Under the pieces are notes generated by a model that had not been told where the DNA came from, made no database searches, and worked only from the letters and a program-made list of their open reading frames with translations. From Bugula neritina (Eukaryota; Bryozoa; Gymnolaemata; Cheilostomatida; Bugulidae), in the NCBI GenBank assembly GCA_964035545.1, contig OZ037766.1:10427722-10487721 (forward strand): a stretch of 60,000 bases of DNA, given 5' to 3'. Below are positions 57,522 to 60,000 of the stretch, one piece after another (within the stretch, counting starts at the first letter, position 1; each line of letters begins with the position of its first letter). A program made the position numbers and the translations under genes.

Positions 57522-60000
57522 ATGATTTCTGCTCCAACATATCAGAATATACTTCAGCAGTTTCAGAGTTATGAAGATGCCAACTACAAGTTAGATGATA
57601 GAGGGCAGGCAGTGTCTGAGGTGAAGAGGTTATATATTAGTTTCAGTTAGCTGTATATAGTACATAGTTTTCCAGAAGTATCTGAGTATAATATGTATGG
57701 TTGCTTTCAGTTAGCCAAGTTCTATAGCAATAAATACTGTGTATGAATATGGGCTATTACATTTTATACATGCTTATACTTTATACTCTGGTTTTTCTCA
57801 CTCAATTATTTCACTAGCTTCACATAAATGTAGAGCAACATTAGTTATTACTACAGTGTACACTGTAAGATGTTAGGTTGAGTAATTATCCCCTCATCCT
57901 TAAAGTTGACAATTTTCATTAAGTTACTATTTATTATATTTTGTATATTATAGATTGCAAGAAATCTAGCTGATGTTAAAAGTCATTTGATGGGCAGACT
58001 GTCATTGCTGGAAGTTTCTTCAAAGGTACCAGTTAAAAATATTATGTAGTAGGCAACGTAGTTGTGTTACGCACATACGCACACACATGCAATTATTGGT
58101 TATTTCATTAATTCTAAATCAGTTACTGTTAAAGTACAAATCATAACAACCTTGTATACTAAAGATTTTCCATATACAATGTTGTGCGTGTATTGAAGTT
58201 ATAAATTTGCCTGATAATGTTGGTAGAAGTAAGGGTTTGCAACTGATCAAACTAAGGACTGCATACATACCATAAGTATTATGTTCCTTATAATATATAT
58301 TCAATGATTCTGAATAACTGAGATTGTTAAATTTTATGTAAAACTAATATTCTTGTTGCATGTATAAATCAAAAAATCTGGTATAGACCTATATGGAAAA
58401 TTTATGCGAATTTTTTTTATGGTTTTAGGAAACTGAGCTACAAAAGAAGTATGGAGGATCTCAGATTACGATTTTAGTTGAGAATTGTCCATACAAAGTT
58501 GAACGACTCCAAACCCTTCTTTCAGCTCATAGAAAAAGTACTATTATACAAAGAAAAAATTTAAAGAAACTTAGCGATGATAATACATTTGAAGATTACT
58601 CTAAAATTCCATTTAATACAACTTCTAAAAGGTAATTGATTAGCAAATATGAATAAGTAATATAGTTATCATTTTTTAATATGACACTATAAGATATTGC
58701 GTTGACAGTATTTTTGAAAACTAAAATATATATTTTATTTCATTTTTATAAATAGATGTGATTTAAAACCTAAATAAGCTTAACTCTTATAGATTGGCAG
58801 ATGAGATATCTAGTAGTAGTTGGCCGGTAGTATTACGTAACATATACAGCATTTTCATATCTAAATGCAAAAGCCTGCACATATTTTGTATATGTAGATT
58901 TTTACCATCTGGTACCCACCCTCGTTTTTATGACAAAGCAAACTTAAAGGTGAACTCGGAACTGCCCACTGAGTCTTTAGATTCCAGAAAGAACAGCTTT
59001 ACATACTCCATTAGCACCAGTAATGGCTGGAAGGTTTGGCTATTCAAATAATAAGTTAGCAAGTACATAGAAAGCTATAATACTTGAAACATAAGTCTTT
59101 ATGGATATCAAGATTAATTTGTAATATACTTGACTTTACTGTATAGATGCAAGTATTTTGTGCATAATTTCTTTGGAGAGCTTTTCAAGTTTCCAAATAG
59201 AAAAAAATTAAAAGTAATCCTGTTTTCCTAGTTTGGTTAAGTTTTTTTATCCTGTATAATATATTGTAATTTGTAATCATATCAATACCTAAATATTGCT
59301 GCCTGTCCCACGAATTTTTTATTCAACAGCTGCATGCATGTTTCCTTAAACTTCAGACTTCGATTCTATTAATAGAAACTTAATAACTTATTTAGGAATG
59401 CATTATATGCCATACTTGTATGGATAGCTTGCTATAATTTACATCATTTGCTATGTGTGCACTTGTATATGCACACTTTGTGTTCTGTGTAATATAGTCT
59501 AGAAAAGAGAGAGACGTCGTGCTGAAACTCTCACAGATGGCCCTAAAAGAAAAGGAAGAGGAGGTGTTAAAGCAAAGAGGACCAGGAAAATACAACATCA
59601 CTGAAACTAATTTGTATTTGAAGGGTATAATAATTAACAACACATGCATGTTAAACCTGCAAACATTTGCTGGCCATTTCAAACGGTTGCCTCATAATAA
59701 GTGAATTAAAATCTATGATGTGTTTCAAATATTTGTACCTTTGCAAAGAATTTTACCCTTTTCTTGTTTTATAGACTGCATTATAGAAAATTGGAATTTA
59801 AAAAGCTTACCTTCTATTCAAACTATTAATAATTTTTCAGGAAATCGTAATGGACAGAAAATGGGTTCTGCAATAAGAATGGCAGGAGATTCACCACTTG
59901 CTAAACCAAAATATGGCTCTCTTCATAGAAGTAAGCTAGAGAAGTCAATGGTGAATCCTGGTGCTGGTACATATTATATTAAGGATCCTGAAAAACCTGA
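57522..60000 (+). CDS. PG-Y (SHIPPO-like) repeat protein, 5' part; continues past window
   Basis: Predicted exons: 57522-57620, 57954-58025, 58429-58631, 58793-59033, 59498-59624 and 59841 to the edge. All join in phase and give about 300 residues. The N-terminal ~120 residues are charged and helical in character (FQSYEDANYKLDDRG, HLMGRLSLLEVSSKETEL, VERLQTLLSAHRK). Three short motifs spaced about 55-70 residues apart resemble the sperm-tail PG-rich (SHIPPO/STPG) repeat: PSGTHPRFYD (163-172), RGPGKYN (232-238) and NPGAGTYY (286-293). Proteins with such repeats are typically axonemal or microtubule-associated, so a ciliary or sperm role is a reasonable guess only. The frame stays open upstream of ATG 57522 without another ATG, so an earlier 5' exon is possible. 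I do not recognise the specific orthologue. Confidence 0.65.

Noticed and set aside
58827-58897. Possible 71-nt intron inside the fourth exon of the last gene
   Set aside because: Removing it shifts the frame into early stops, whereas the unspliced exon joins both neighbours in phase.

Overview
This is a eukaryotic, animal genomic window: AT-rich, intron-rich DNA with GT-AG splice junctions and one GC-AG. It contains long CA/GT microsatellites, a tRNA-derived SINE, solo LTRs and MITE-like elements. No bacterial features (operons, Shine-Dalgarno sites, CRISPR) were seen. The gene set is three SLC18B1-type transporters, MFSD5, a CRMP, a PC7-type convertase and a PG-rich-repeat protein. I infer a non-ecdysozoan invertebrate, lophotrochozoan-like; the species is not determined.

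Layout: (1) 1-14148 holds two SLC18B1-like genes in tail-to-tail inverted orientation. Gene A (+) is cut by the left edge. Gene B (-) is complete, with 11 exons and 499 aa. The arms of the inverted duplication meet around a long interrupted (CA)n at 4637-5015. (2) 14149-24123 is intergenic and repeat-rich: (CA)n, a GCGTGC/GT tract, a 20-bp minisatellite, a solo LTR and a tRNA-like sequence. (3) 24124-31104 is a third, more diverged SLC18B1-like gene (C, +, 10 exons, 531 aa). (4) 31105-35000 is intergenic, with a cryptically simple ACT/AGT block and a solo LTR. (5) 35001-36353 is a single-exon MFSD5 gene (+, 450 aa), convergent with (6) a 12-exon CRMP gene (-, 36861-42456, 598 aa). This CRMP belongs to the dihydropyrimidinase superfamily but has lost nearly all metal ligands. 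(7) 42457-46319 holds a solo LTR with a 4-bp target duplication and a second ACT/AGT block. (8) 46320-56684 is a PCSK7/PC7-like proprotein convertase (+, 13 exons, about 762 aa, intact triad, one TM). (9) 57522 to the end is the 5' part of a gene for a protein with short PG-Y (SHIPPO-like) repeats.

The genes do not form a pathway. Two themes recur. One is local expansion of a vesicular (polyamine-type) MFS transporter. The other is acidic dileucine sorting motifs at the C-termini of the transporters and of the PC7-like protease, which would suit endosomal or vesicular residence. Gene models were assembled by hand from splice signals, reading phase and remembered family sequences, so exon edges are predictions. 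No new molecular system was recognised. The inverted transporter duplication and the degenerate CRMP active site are the most notable items.
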